Part shown: in pieces, positions 44,337 to 58,642 of the stretch
Layout: each line of letters starts with the position of its first letter
How positions within the stretch are numbered: position 1 is the first letter of the stretch
Assembly: GCF_045679555.1 (NCBI RefSeq)
Contig: NC_092110.1
Coordinates: forward strand, 434,001-498,000
Source: Salvelinus alpinus
Lineage: Eukaryota > Chordata > Actinopteri > Salmoniformes > Salmonidae
DNA: 64,000 nucleotides
Reading direction: 5' to 3'
Made by a program: the position numbers and the translations under genes
Notes under the pieces: generated by a model
The model's input: the letters and a program-made list of their open reading frames with translations, nothing else
What the model was told of the DNA's origin: nothing
Database searches by the model: none

Positions 44337-45490
44337 AAGATAAAATGGCGCCTAGAGTGCAAAAGGACATTTAAAACCGAAGGACTCATGGATGACATGT
44401 TGATATACTGTAACTTCTGGCATTAAAATGGGGTATAATGTGGATGTTGCTGTAACATACAGTGTGTAAAGGTAACCATGGTCATGTTTGTACTCTACAG
44501 TCTATGTTTTTCATCATGGGGAATGTGAAACTGTCTTCCGGACAAGAAAAACATGCTGTGAACACTTATGAGTAAGTCTCAGGTTTATATCATGTGAATA
44601 TTGCTATGCTGAATCCTTTCAATCAACGGAGTGACACTGTCCGGCCATTAGAGCCCACCTTCTGTTAGTCTCCCTATAAATTAGAGGACTTACTAACCAG
44701 AAATTAGATCAAGTTCCACAAGGCGAGGCCACGCACGTGGGACGAATGATCCCATCTCCTTAGAAGCCAAAAACACTTATCGAGGAAGCCTTATCCAACT
44801 CACCTGAGAGGAACTTTGCCGAACAACACACTCTTCTCACTCACGTCGAACCACTAAGTTTTATCTTTACCTAAGGGGACCCGAACATTCCAGTGCACCC
44901 TAGTCCCTTAACAAACTTTATCTCGTTGTGTCTATGTAAAAGTGGTGGCTGTAACTGGTTATTGTAAGACTTTTAGTTGGAATTACATATCAATGAGCAA
45001 TACTGTCCTGACACTGTCCACAGTGGGTGTTAATCTGTAACCGGGCTGGTCTACCTCTAGTTAGGGAGCCTATAGTTTCACGGCTGTGAAACTATACTGA
45101 TGTAGTCTCTCCTTCACTTTTCCTGTTCTCACAAATAATAATTTCCAATTCTCCAAAGTCCTGTTAAAGTGTTATCATATTTGCATGTGAGTAGGCTACA
45201 TAAGCCGATTCAATTGATCTGCATCGAAGTGCATATCGAGCAACTGGGTTCTTGAAGTCTGAGAGCTTGACGACTATTCAGAATGATAATATAGTAAATT
45301 GATTGTTGATTAATTAAGACTATTGTTGATTTAGGATGAATTATGACGGTTAATGATAACTACTGATAAAGTTAATTCAAAGGTTCTCTCTATATCAATA
45401 CCCTTAATGATGCCCTTCTTAGATTAATTTCGATAGGATAACCAAATTAAATAGATAAATTAATTATTCCCATAAAGAATCAGTAAATGA
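44337..45490. other. Unassigned intergenic region with a perfect hairpin
   Basis: No gene recognised. The stretch has an uneven composition and could be an unrecognised retroelement piece. A perfect 11-bp stem with a GGCT loop is at 45071-45096. Confidence 0.4.
45071..45096. repeat. Perfect short hairpin
   Basis: Arms TATAGTTTCAC (45071-45081) and GTGAAACTATA (45086-45096) around a GGCT loop. Too AT-rich and without a U-run to call a terminator. Its role is unknown. Confidence 0.7.
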
Positions 45491-48400
45491 TTTTCTTTTT
45501 TTTGTTGTTGTTGAATTTTTACCCACTTTTTCTCCCCAATTTCGTGGTATCCAATTGTTAGTAGTAGGTAAAATAAAAAATAAATAGCATTCTGACTATG
45601 TTACCGTGTCTCCCAGGTCCACGCCTGCCTTGTAAGATTATCTTTGTAAGGAGCAGCATGGACACACAGTTACTGGAATTTGTCTCCTCTCCTCCTATTG
45701 ATTTTTCGGGGGCATTTACATGAACAAAAGAGACATACAAGCCATTTCTAATGATTTTATCCTCCATGCATTAGAGGTCAGGAGACAGGAAGAGGACGTG
45801 AGGAGGTAGATAAGTCAACTATGGGGGGGATTCAGAGATAGAAATGGCCCTCAGTGATTCCTCAGTGTCTCTGGAGCTGTTATTGACAACTCTGGATCAG
45901 ATGGGTAATGTGTTAGGCTAAGGAAGTGGATGTGCAAGTGCTAGATCGGCTTTTTTTTAGCTCGATGCTCTTTGGGAAAAAATGGATTATCATAGCTGTA
46001 TACGGTAGTTAAACTGTATTCAGTGACATGTTGATTGTTGTATTCGGAACTCAACAGATTGGCACTTAAATATTGCAGTAATGATTCCACTGGTATATTT
46101 GCTAGGAAATAATGTATCAATTGCGGTAGTTTTGGTAACATTATCAATAACAACTTGGAGGTGTTTGTTTTAATCAATCCCAAAGCAACAGTCATTCATG
46201 TGTTATTACAGTATTATTTCCATTTAACAGTCATTTTGACTGTAAGTCTGAGTGCTACCACTAACATACCAATCTAAGGATGCCCTCCTGTGATGCATTT
46301 CAGTGCAAGAAATCCCCAAAATCCTGTGGCCAAACAATACCTTTCTGGAAAGCATGTGGTCAGTTGAGAACAAATTCTCAATAACGACCTGACCAAGGCA
46401 ATAAAACACACCCAGAAGACACAATTACATAAGTTCAGACAACAAATCAACAAATATTCAGAAAAGAACTGTCACGGTACTCTGATAACAGTTTCCATCT
46501 AGCTTATAGGCCATTGCCCCTAGACAGTAGTATCTATACTGTACAACTGCAGACACTCTAGTAACACACATGAATGTACAATATGTACAAGACAAGGGCC
46601 ACTGGACAATGATGCTCCAGCCACCTTCAGCCATCTCCAGTTACTGGTGAAGAACAACCCCAGTCTTTAATGTGTTAGCCAGCGACACATTGGAGAGGGA
46701 GAGCTTAGTATTGAATGGAGCTTGCAGGAAATGGGGGGCGGAAAACTGATACACTGGTTTACATGATTCCAGCACGACGGATCAGTGCATTGAGTGGGAG
46801 ATACATATTGAGGAGAGATAGTCTGTCTGTGTATTAATGGCTATGGCCATATGCTGGAATGGGAGAGTAGTGAGTCATCCAGGCTGATCCCAATTGATGG
46901 GGCCTGGAGGTGTAGCAGGGAGTGTTGCTAGTTTACTTCAACAAGTTAAAATGTAACATATATACACATTTTCTACCAGACCTTGGTTCAAAAAGGGCTT
47001 GTTCGCTTTCAAATACTTAGATGTCGGATCTTAATTTGATCCAGTTTGCAACAGCAGGAAAATCATCCGGCAGCAACAGGAAATATCAATTATTATGTGG
47101 ATTATACTGTCATTAATAGATAATTATTTTAGGGGTTGATACATTTTTTGTTATTGCAAATCAAGTCTGACATTTTTAAGTGGAAATCAGACCTGGGATA
47201 ACAATAGTTTTAATTTATGATCTTTGGGAAGTAACTATTTTTCCGGGGGAACAAATAGTTACTTTGGAGGTGACTACAACTATTGGAATACAGATCTCAG
47301 AAAGTGAATACTTTTCAAAACTATTGGATTGGTTACCTAAACTATTGGAAGGGCTGTATCTGGAACTGCATGTTGATGATAGCAATATAATTAATAGCAT
47401 ACACAACCTCCTATACTATTCCAATATATTTGACAGCCATATTGGATCTACACAATACATTTCTATTTTAACATTTTGTAAATGTCCATGCTCCTGAATA
47501 TCCATTGCCCCAGGTTGACATAATCAAGTCAAACCAGTTAACCAATTATAATTTGTCCAGATAAGTATAAATAAGTTGTGATGCTCAACTACTGTATGAC
47601 TCTTTCAACATGCTACTGAACAGGTTGAAAGCTGCAATATATTTGATGAAACCTGAAAATACTGCAGAGTAATTCAAAACCATTTGCAAACATTGCAAAC
47701 AGCAAGTTGGATGCTTAGCAAATCCAACTTGCTTTGTCCATCTGAAGGTATATGTTCTTGTTTCAAACACACACTATACCATCTTTAAAGGGATAGTTTA
47801 CTTAGAACAGAAACTAACATGATTTTCCACCTACCTTGGCTGTAGTTGATTCAAGAAGGCAGTTTGGGATATTTAGTTACCTTTCCAAACTTAATAGCCA
47901 TATTTTCTTACTGTTTGGATTCTCAGAAGCACTTAACATTTAAAATGCTCTTGTGCCTCTGTAATAAAAGCGTAATTACTTTTGGAGCAACATTTAGCAT
48001 TACATGTTGTTATATAATACATTGGTAATTGCATCGCAATAAATTTCGTTTTTTGTATCTACTGTACATGAGGAATAATGACTATTCTTTATTCCACTTA
48101 TGTAATAACTCCATTATTATGCAATTATAAAATTATTTCCAAAGTCCTATGTAACAACAATGTTGTTATTGTAATAATCAAAGTTACTACACATGTATAA
48201 TAACTTGATGTCAAGTGTAGCGTATTACCTTATGTCTCACTCATGAGAATATATTTCTTAGTCATTTTGAAGTTGCAAAAGTGGTCTACTATAATGTTGA
48301 GGTGATTCCATGTCCCTCATGTATTTAACCCCATTAGTCGACTGGTCGGTTGTTTAGTTGATAGAGATTTATTTTGTGAAGCTGTTGCAAAAAAAAAAAA

Positions 48401-48842
48401 AAAATCATGGCATAGGAGACATCTGTCTGACTCGCGCCTGACTCAGTGGACTAATCCATTGCAGAGGCAGTGGGGATGGCACAGTCCATCACTCTAAGAC
48501 AGGAATCCTTCCAGATTTGCTTTGGCACGCCAAGCAATTTGATAAAATGTTGAAAATAATTGCATTGATTTTCCATAAAAAGCTACTGCTTTGGACCTCC
48601 TACTGTTTGTGAGAGTATTCCTTAGGCCTACAGTATGTGAAGATAATGTGTCTTGGGTATAGTTTTAAATGTTGAGTGTTGCTAAGATGCTCAAGTGTTC
48701 TCTCCCGCCAATTTGTGCGCATTCATTGTTTCATAACTTCATTGTGTGAATTGTTTGCCCTTTGATAGACACTAACTATCAATTCCCCATTACATATATA
48801 CATATACATATACACATATACATACATATAAATGACTTAAAT
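45491..48842. other. Intergenic desert with small repeat scraps
   Basis: At about 45515-45565 a CTTTTTCTCCCCAATTT...GTATCCAATTGTTAGTAG fragment matches the tail of the SINE at 61520. At 46360-46395 there is a GAGAACAAATTCTCA SINE/LINE tail scrap. Around 47170-47350 an imperfect inverted arrangement of AACTATT and ATAGTT words is seen. A 16-base A run lies at 48390-48404. No gene was recognised. Confidence 0.45.
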
Positions 48843-49330
48843 ATACACTCCCGGTCAAAAGTTTTAGAACACCTACTCATTCAAGGTTGTTTGTTTAAAT
48901 AAAAAACTATTTTCTACATTGTGAATAATAGTGAAGACATCAAAACTATGAAATAACACATATGGAGTCATGTAGTAACCAAAAAAGTATTAAACATATG
49001 AAAATATATTTTATATTTGAGATTCTTCAAATAGCCACCCTTTGCCTTGATGACAGCTTTGCACTCTCTTGGCATTCTCTCAACCAGCTTCAAGAGGTAG
49101 TCACCTGGAATGCATTTCAATTAACAGGTGTGCCTTCTTAAAAGCTAATTTGTGGAATTTATTTCCTTCTTAATGCGTTTGAGCCAATCAGTTGTGTTGT
49201 GACAAGGTAGGGGGGTATACAGAAAATAGCCCTATTTGGTGAAAGACCAAGTCCATATTATGGGAAGAACAGCTCAAATAAGCAAAGAGAAACGACAGTC
49301 CATCATTACTTTAAGACATGAAGGTCCTTC
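48843..49330 (+). mobile_element. Tc1-like element, 5' part only
   Basis: Starts TACACTCCCGGTCAAAAGTT, continues with AGAACACCTACTCATTC, TAACACATATGGAGTCATG and CTTTGCCTTGATGACAGC, and reaches a short transposase start region with ATTATGGGAAGAACAGC and GAGAAACGACAGTCCATCA. It then breaks off near 49330. Same family as the split fragment at 20264/25364. Confidence 0.85.
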
Positions 49331-50085
49331 ATAGGAGCATTATTAAATCTCCAAGCTGTTTCCCTAAACCATTGTTATCAACGTTGCACTTGAAAACGCT
49401 CGTAATCTAACGCCTGCCTCAGACCACTCATAGAAGAGCTAAGTGCATCGTGAGATGCTTTTTTGACCTCCCTCGTCACTTTATACACAGAAGATCTCTG
49501 CTAAACATAGAATCTGATGGTTTATTCCATAGAAATAGAATCAGGGGCGGACTGTGGCAAGAATTCATCCTTGGCCTTTTAGCCCACATAACTGCCTGTG
49601 CCTCCAACTTACACCCCCCCACCCTGCACCATCCCCACCACCACCACCCTGGCTGGCCGCCAACCTCCAACCCATCCCCACACATAGACACTACATCCTG
49701 ACCCTACTGTGATGTATATAATGTGTAATATGGGGATGAAAACTCAAAATGGAATGCATTTCAACTCTATATCTGACATGGTGCAGGTGTCTTTTTTTGG
49801 GAGGGGGCAATAACCATGTGTGTGAGGTGTATACTTTTGTTTCAAAGTAGATTTGTTTAAGACTACCAAGAATCACTCTGTGTGACCTTGATTTAGCCCA
49901 CTGCAGTAAAAGGTTACTTAATTAACCAGCTCGTGTTTAAAACAATTACAATATGTAAAAACACACTGGAGATACAACTCACCACAATAACTGTGCCTGT
50001 CTTATCTGTCTTATCTGTCTCAGCATCTTCTCTGATGTCACTCTGTGCTTCTTTTGTTCTCTTTATGGCTGTCTGCCTGTCTGCT
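49331..50085. other. Unassigned, with a possible hAT end
   Basis: CAGGGGCGGACTGTGGC at about 49541 resembles a fish hAT terminus, followed by GGCCTTTTAGCCC and a C-rich (CCA)n-like stretch to 49690. No second end was found. The open frame 49450-49701 is not protein-like. Confidence 0.35.
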
Positions 50086-50433
50086 TAAAGGTGCAATATT
50101 CAGAAATTGCTCTGCCATTTTCTGGTTGCTAAAATTCTAATAGTTCGCCTGATTTCAGTTTATTTGACAAAACAAGCAGTCATTGTGTAGAGAATCATTG
50201 TACCATCTAAACCATTGTGAAATATATTGTATTTTCAGTAGCTTGAAGCTGGTGTACAAAACCGAAAGTAAAAGACGCAAAAACAAAATTTAAGAGTGAG
50301 AAGTATAGAAAGTGTGCACATAGAACATATCTACTGCTTCTTAGACTTACTTTCAATGAGAATGACAGTGACAGATCTATAATTCACATTTCGATGTGAA
50401 TTTGGTCAGGTCCCACAAAAAGTTACGTATTAT
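50086..50433. repeat. Teleost MITE-like repeat interrupted by a solo LTR
   Basis: AAAGGTGCAATATTCAGAAA, TGCCATTTTCTGGTTGC and AAAATTCTAATAGTTCGCC are words of a very common fish repeat. It is cut at 50433 by the LTR. Related ends (CAGATTGCCCCTTTAA, CAGATTGCACCTTTAA) occur at 54495-54510 and 61077-61092. Confidence 0.6.
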
Positions 50434-50838
50434 TGTCACAATCGTCATAAAGATCGGACCAAGGTGCAGCGTGGTATGCGTACATTCTTCTTCATTTAAA
50501 GAAAGAACACTGAACAAACTAACAAAACAACAAAACGAACGAAAACGTGACGCTATATGAATAGTGCAGACAGGCAACTAAACATAGAATAACATCCCAC
50601 AAACACCAAAGGGAAATGGCTACCTAAATATGATCCCCAATCAGAGACAACGATAAACAGCTGCCTCTGATTGGGAACCATATCAGGCCACCATAAACAT
50701 ACAAATCACCTAGACCTACAAAACCCCTAGACAATACAAAACCCCTAGACAATACAAAAAACTAGCGTACCCATCCTAGTCACACCCTGACCTAACCAAC
50801 ATATAAAGAAAACAGATATCTCAGGTCAGGGCTTGACA
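50434..50838 (-). mobile_element. Solo LTR, 405 bp
   Basis: Ends TGTCA...TGACA with a perfect 5-bp duplication ATTAT outside (50429-50433 and 50839-50843). The minus-strand orientation is inferred from family recognition (CCCTGACCTGAGATATC near the start, GCTGCACCTTGGTCCGATC near the end). It includes an internal 20-bp tandem (ACAAAACCCCTAGACAAT twice, about 50718-50758) and the inverted pair CCCAATCAGAGACAACGAT / CTCTGATTGGGAA. Common in salmonid genomes. Confidence 0.85.
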
Positions 50839-50843
50839 ATTAT

Positions 50844-51617
50844 AGCTTTAAGCCCTATACGTTATAAAAGCCAAGCTAACAATTTAAGCTATATTGCAAA
50901 TTAGGGCCTGTCATGTGTTCCCATGAATCAACACCTACCCTAAAGTGTTAATTACTATTACTGGGCTCCAGACTAATATTTTCCCAAGGTGTCACTAGTG
51001 CCACTAACTTTTAGAGTTGGTGGCACCAACCCAAATCATGAGTAATCATCTTATAAAGTAATTCATAGTGCTTTATTAAGAAGTGTAATTCATAGACTAC
51101 TGAGGTACTCAAGAAAAAAGTTGTTTCATCTAACACATCCGAGCAGGAATGCATGACTCAAGATGTTTTTTGCAACCTTATTCAGTGATGGTCATGCATT
51201 TTGAGTTCACAATAGGACTATGGTTGCTTTATTTTACTGTCAAAATAGGACTCCAGAATTTAAAATGTTTTATGAGCATTTACTAGGCTAATTAGAAATA
51301 AACTAACCACTGCTAGTAGCCATGTATTCATCCAACAGTAAATGTAATGTCATACAATAAAAATATTAAAGTTTAGGCCTATAGGCCTATGCCTCACAAT
51401 GGCTGGTTGAGAAGAAAAAATTGTAGAAGAAAAAAAAAGATATACCTACAGAAAGCTCAAGTTGAAACTTGTATTAGTCTCATGTAAAGGATACACATGG
51501 TATACACTGTCCAACGAAATGCTTACGTGCAGGTTCCTTCTCGGCAATGCAACATAAGAAATAAGATAAACATAAAGTAAATAGCTCAGTAAAATGTTTA
51601 ACATTTTAGCATAAGTA
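50844..51617. other. Unassigned intergenic
   Basis: AT-rich. The short segment 51478-51560 (CATGGTATACACTGTCCAACG, GCTTACGTGCAGGTTCCTTC) resembles a retroposon tail. No gene was seen. Confidence 0.4.
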
Positions 51618-52545
51618 TTTTTTATATATTTTTTATTTAACCTTTATTTAACCAGGTAAAACCCATTGAGGTTAAAAACCTCTTTTGCGAGGGCGACCTG
51701 GCATGAAGGCAAAACAGGGAAATAGCAGCGTGTCCATAAAATATTACAGAAAAAATACAAAATACACACAAAAGACAATGTGTCACAAGTTACAGATACA
51801 ATTGAAGATTAGAAACAACTGCAGTTATCACAAACAGTGTTGTCGATCAGAGTCTTAAAAACAGGCAAGGACACTAACTCCACTAACTTTTGAAGCATGT
51901 TCCAGGATGAAGGGGCATTATGGGAAAAATATTGTTTCCCCTTCTCAGCTCTAGCCTTAGGAACAGACAAGGACAGCAGCGATTGTGAACAAAGACTTTA
52001 TTGAGTGTCTGATCTGGTCAGTAAAGAACAGAGATACAAAGGGAGTTGTCCCATCAATGCTTTGTACACGAAAAGTGTTCCAGTGCTTTAGCCTCCTAGT
52101 GGAGAGAGAGGTCCATTGCACCATAGTATACAGATTACAGTGATGGGTGAGTGATCTAGCATTTGTAATAAATCTTAAAACACCATGATACACTGTGTCC
52201 TGAGTTAAGGTACTTGCTGAGGCCTGCATATAGACAATATCACCATAATCCAGCACTGATTAAAAAAAAGTGCTTTGAACAAGATCCTTTCTGACTAACA
52301 TTGAAAAGTAAGATTTGTTAAAAATCACTGTGTTTTTATTGACTTATCGAAGGCCTTCGACACTGTTGACATGCCCTGCTGTTGTATAGACTAAAAAGGT
52401 TGATTTAAGTGTTGATGCATTGGATTGGTTTCAAAACGACCTTTGACAGAACAGTGTGTCCGATCCTTTTTACACTGTATATAAATGATATAGGGAAGAC
52501 TGTTGACTCTGCAAATCTCCAACTTGTTTTTCTGAGACCTCTATC
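51618..52545. mobile_element. Rex1-type LINE fragment with inverted 5' portion
   Basis: From 51618 to about 52325 the element is in minus orientation: a T-rich tail with TTATTTAACCAGG, then the C-terminal RT region (51957-52256: LDYGDIVYMQAS, LRFITNARSLTHHCNLY). From about 52327 to 52545 the upstream part of RT is instead on the + strand (VFIDLSKAFDTVD near 52331, ILFTLYINDIGKTV near 52465). The upstream portion is thus flipped relative to the 3' portion. Confidence 0.75.
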
Positions 52546-54534
52546 TTAATATAAATAAAATAGTTTTCTTTTAATTGAAACTCTATATAAAGTATATTCA
52601 ACTACCTTGAGTATTTGAAAAGTTGGTATTTTGAAATACACAACAAAATACAACTATTTTCCACCCAGGTCTGGTGGAAATTACAATATTTAGAAGCCTT
52701 CTTAAACCTTGAATATACTATAAGTTAGCATTTCCTGCTGGGCAGGAAAATGTTCATCAACAAAAGAGTGATGAAATTAAGATCCTACATCTGTAAGTTA
52801 CGCTTGATTGAACATGCAAGGCACAATATTACCAATGGAATAGTTCCAAAATTGTGAATCCGTTCAATCTGGCACTCCAGGCATGCTCAATCAGATGCTT
52901 AGTATTTAGAAACAAAACCAATACTAGGATATTTTTTAAACCAGGTCTCTCTCACTCCTGACATACAGTATGATCTTACAGAAGTTCCAAATCATCAAGG
53001 ATAGTACGCAAATGGCAGACTGTTACACAGTCCATTGTGGTTCTCCTTTGTGCAAGCAAGCAGGACACTCCATGTGTTGTCCGATACATTCAGCTGAGAC
53101 ATTGAAGCCAATCAAAGGAAAATATTTCCTCAGTTTAAACACAGGCCCATTGAATTCCAGGAAATGCATTCTAGGAATCAAAGGAAATAACAACATCCTG
53201 TTTGTGTGTTAGTGTTTGCCCTTGGAATGTTGTCACATTCTTAGCTGCACAATAAACAGGTGAACTGCAAAGCAAGTGAAGGGAAGTGCAAAGTAAGAGT
53301 GAGGAATTCACTGAATGACACCATCCACTCGACAACTAGTCTCGGAGAAGAACAAGTTTGGGACACTATGCCTATTAAAAGGCAAGACAATGCTCAATGA
53401 CTCATCGTCAAGCACAGTTATCCTAACCATAGCATTGACTCCTAACGACTAACAGTGCATCATGTCAGTCTGACCATTGATGCCGTGACACTGTCCAAAG
53501 CATCTTGGTTGCCGCAGCAGTTGCTGCAATTTGGCGTGCAATCTGATACAGATCAATTGACGGAAAGAGAGAGAGACTGAGCAAAGAGAGAGGCAGAAAG
53601 AGAGAGAGAGCTGAGCAGAAGAGTGAAGATCAATGGAGCCAGACTTCCTCTATGATTCAATTTAACTCTCTGTATAATTCACAAAGCAAGGCAACACACT
53701 GACTATCCCCTACTGCTGCCTTCCTTTCTGTCCTTCTTTCCATCCTTCTGCCCATTACCGAATGCTCAGTGATAACATCTCCCACACAGAGTAGTATTGA
53801 TAATAGTAGTGTATGTGAATTCGGAATGGACGTTACATACTCTGGTTAAAATAGACAGATCCCTGATTCTGCGACACTTTACTTAAAGCCTACTGGTTAA
53901 AATGAATTGTAAGACTTGTATAAACCCCTTATATTGTCGTCCCCCCCCCCCGATTCATCTACACAGGCGCATCAATTATTTATAGAGGCCATTGTTATTT
54001 GTGCTGTTCATCAGACTCAGATCGAAGCCACTGTAATATGGGGCATATATGAGCCCCTCCGCCCCTGGTCCGGTCCCTGTGCTGTGCTGCCATGATAAAC
54101 TGTGCCTGCTTAATGGGCATATTAATGGGCATACTGGGTTTCCACTTTCCACACACATCCTGGGCGAAGCTATTGTACCCTGGTGAGTAGATACAGGCTG
54201 TGCTATACAAGCCTGGCAAATTGCAATAACACATATGTTGACTTGCACTCAATAGGTTGTGAAAAGTGGATACATAATTTAACTATTCAGTTTTGTTATT
54301 GTTTTATGTATCCAGGAAATGGTGCACTTTGCACAAATGTTTAGGTATATCAAGCACCTTTTTGGGGACAATCTGGGATTCAAACAACAAAACGGTTGAG
54401 CTAAATTCATGAGTCATTTATAAGTTATATTCTTCAAGAATCAATCGCTATGTATCATTGATTCAAAAGTCCAAAAATGGATGTACCAATCACAGATTGC
54501 CCCTTTAATGCTGTAAATTAAATATACAGTTGAA
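52546..54534. other. Unassigned intergenic
   Basis: No gene recognised. CACCCAGGTCTGGTGG at 52660-52678 is a scrap of a common repeat. A GA-rich stretch is at 53563-53612 and a poly-C run at 53941-53951. Confidence 0.4.
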
Positions 54535-56593
<2,059 letters not shown>

Positions 56594-56669
56594 GTTAATG
56601 TCCTCATGGTCTCCGGTCCGTGTACTAGAATCAAGCCAAACATTTTGATAAAATTACTTTCAGGTCTCT

Positions 56670-56850
56670 ATTCAATCCGCATTGCGAATGTTCAGCTTTA
56701 CAGCGTGACTGAAATTTAAAGGTAATGTTCCCACTTTAGCGGAGACTGCATTAACGGTAAACACTGAATATGTCGGCTCAATCTGAAATTACCTTCACAT
56801 TTCTATTGCGGAATCCGTAACACTTCAGGGTAACAGATTGAATCCTTAAC
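56670..56850. repeat. Foldback MITE-like repeat, copy 2
   Basis: Starts CTCTATTCAATCCG and ends ACAGATTGAATCCTTA, with GGAGACTGCATTAACGG and ATGTCGGCTCAATCTG inside. These match the copy at 17230-17440 in order. Confidence 0.6.
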
Positions 56851-57119
56851 TCAGCATTTTTCATGTTTTTATATTATTTTCATGAGACATGGCAGACCTA
56901 TTGAGACTGCCGAAGAATTGTGACACAGACAGTGTATTAAGAACAGAGAGAGAGACATTCTCGAATTCCTTAACGGTGACATAAGGTCATTTTATCTCGT
57001 TCTATTATGTTCTATGCTTCCTGTTTATTTCACAGGGTCTTCCCGCTCTACCTGATACTCCCTTTGTGTTGTGTTCTCTACCAACTTTCACCTTGACAGG
57101 GCTTGTGTGCACGCGCATG

Positions 57120-57121
<2 letters not shown>

Positions 57122-57209
<88 letters not shown>

Positions 57210-57249
57210 TGAGTGAGTGAGTGAGTGAGTGAGTGAGTGAGTGAGTGAG
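57122..57249. repeat. Compound microsatellite (TG)n-(GTGA)n
   Basis: About 43 TG units to 57207, then about 10 GTGA/GAGT units. The His/Thr- and Ser/Leu-Thr-His-rich open frames on the minus strand here are repeat artefacts. Confidence 0.98.
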
Positions 57250-57529
57250 GATGAAGTGAAATGGTACATTTCAAGTAGTGTGTGGTTCACGCATGCAACA
57301 CCGGTAGCGCCGTACCCCCCACACACACTATTGACCGGTTTCTATTGATGGAAGTCAATACAGGCGACTAAAAGCCTTTCCGTCAGTGGGGGCAGGGCCT
57401 TAACCAGGGCTTGAGTTTTAGTGAAGTCCAGAAGCCCCCCCCCCCCATTATTTGGCGAACAGCAAAAACAAGCAAACTGAGGTTCATTCACCTCAGTTCG
57501 AGCTACAAACACATAGCCTATTAACTATA

Positions 57530-57777
57530 CACTGAGTGTATAACACATTATGAACACCTGCTCTTTCCATGACATAGACATCTGGGTAAATCCAGATGAA
57601 CGCTATGATCCCTTATTGATGTCACTTGTTAAATCAACTTCAATCAGTCTAGATGAAGGGGAGGAGACAGGTTAAAGAAGGTTTTTCAGCCTTGAGACAA
57701 TTGAGACATGGATTGCATATGTGATTTTTTTTTAGGGGGGTTGCAACTCAATATTAGAAAATATTTTGTACACTCAG
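57530..57777. mobile_element. Tc1-like internal deletion derivative, about 250 bp
   Basis: Left end CACTGAGTGTATAACA and right end TTGTACACTCAG, with TA outside both (57528-57529, 57778-57779). Inside are GAACACCTGCTCTTTCCATG and GAGACAATTGAGACATGG, then an abrupt jump to AATATTAGAAAATATTTTG near the right end: the transposase has been deleted. Same family as the fragment at 25613-26131. Confidence 0.82.
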
Positions 57778-57779
57778 TA

Positions 57780-58404
57780 TCTAATTGTAATGTTATACAA
57801 ATGATTCACATCAGCAACAAAATGAACTGTATTGTTTGCATTTTGGTTGCATTTTAATGTAGGCCTATAAGGAAGATGGGGCATGTTGAGATGTTCATAT
57901 TGAAACATATCTTATTTTTTAAAGTTCCTAACTTGTCTGATTAGATGAGAACAGATTTTCTTTGTGGACCCCACATAGGGCCCCAACCCCAAGTTTGGGA
58001 GCCACTGTCCTAACCTCTCTTTTGCTGTCTCCTCTTCTTTCTCCTGCATGCATTGCAGCTTGTCAGCATCGTCTCTTGTTGCCTACGTGAGCCGACTGCG
58101 AGCTGGGGTAGTTCATTTCACGTCTCAGGCCCTCGGCCTGTGCCGCGAGAGAGCAGAGTTAGCCGTTTGAGAGAGTTGTAAATGTGCTGCTAAAAAGGCA
58201 AATCCGGGAGAATGTTTATGATTCCACTCGTTCGCAAAGAGGCAGGTACGATTAGAACTGTCCGATCAAGAATATAGCCTAAGCGTTCTGAGCTTTGATC
58301 AACACTGGGGGGCAATATTTAGATGTAAAACATTTTTTTTATAATAAAAACATTTTAACCTCATTTTCATTATCTTCATCATAATACCAATGTCTACCAT
58401 ACTG
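57780..58404. other. Unassigned intergenic
   Basis: GGGCCCCAACCCCAAGTTTGGG at about 57978 looks like a repeat end. No gene was recognised. Confidence 0.4.
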
Positions 58405-58642
58405 TATGTGAAAACAATATAAAGTTAAAAGGTTATATCAGATGACATCAAAAGTTAAAACATTTTAAAAACAGTGATTTTCAAAAACTATTAGATTTGC
58501 AGTGACATGGGGAGCAACTAGAAACTCATTACAGGATTTGAAAATCACTGTTTTTCTAATTTTTTATCTTACCCTGTGATGTCACAGAGAAGCCTTTTTT
58601 AGGACCTTATCTTTTTAACCACATACACGCTGTTTTCACATA
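58405..58642. mobile_element. Foldback MITE-like repeat
   Basis: Ends TATGTGAAAACA (58405-58416) and TGTTTTCACATA (58631-58642) are exact complements. Inner arms AAAAACAGTGATTTTCAAA (58467-58485) and TTTGAAAATCACTGTTTTT (58537-58555) are a perfect 19-bp inverted pair. GATGACATCA and TGATGTCA also pair. The whole 238 bases can fold back. No target duplication was determined. Confidence 0.75.

Noticed and set aside
57005-57326. His/Thr-rich and Ser/Leu/Thr/His-rich open frames
   Set aside because: Translations of the TG/GTGA microsatellite.
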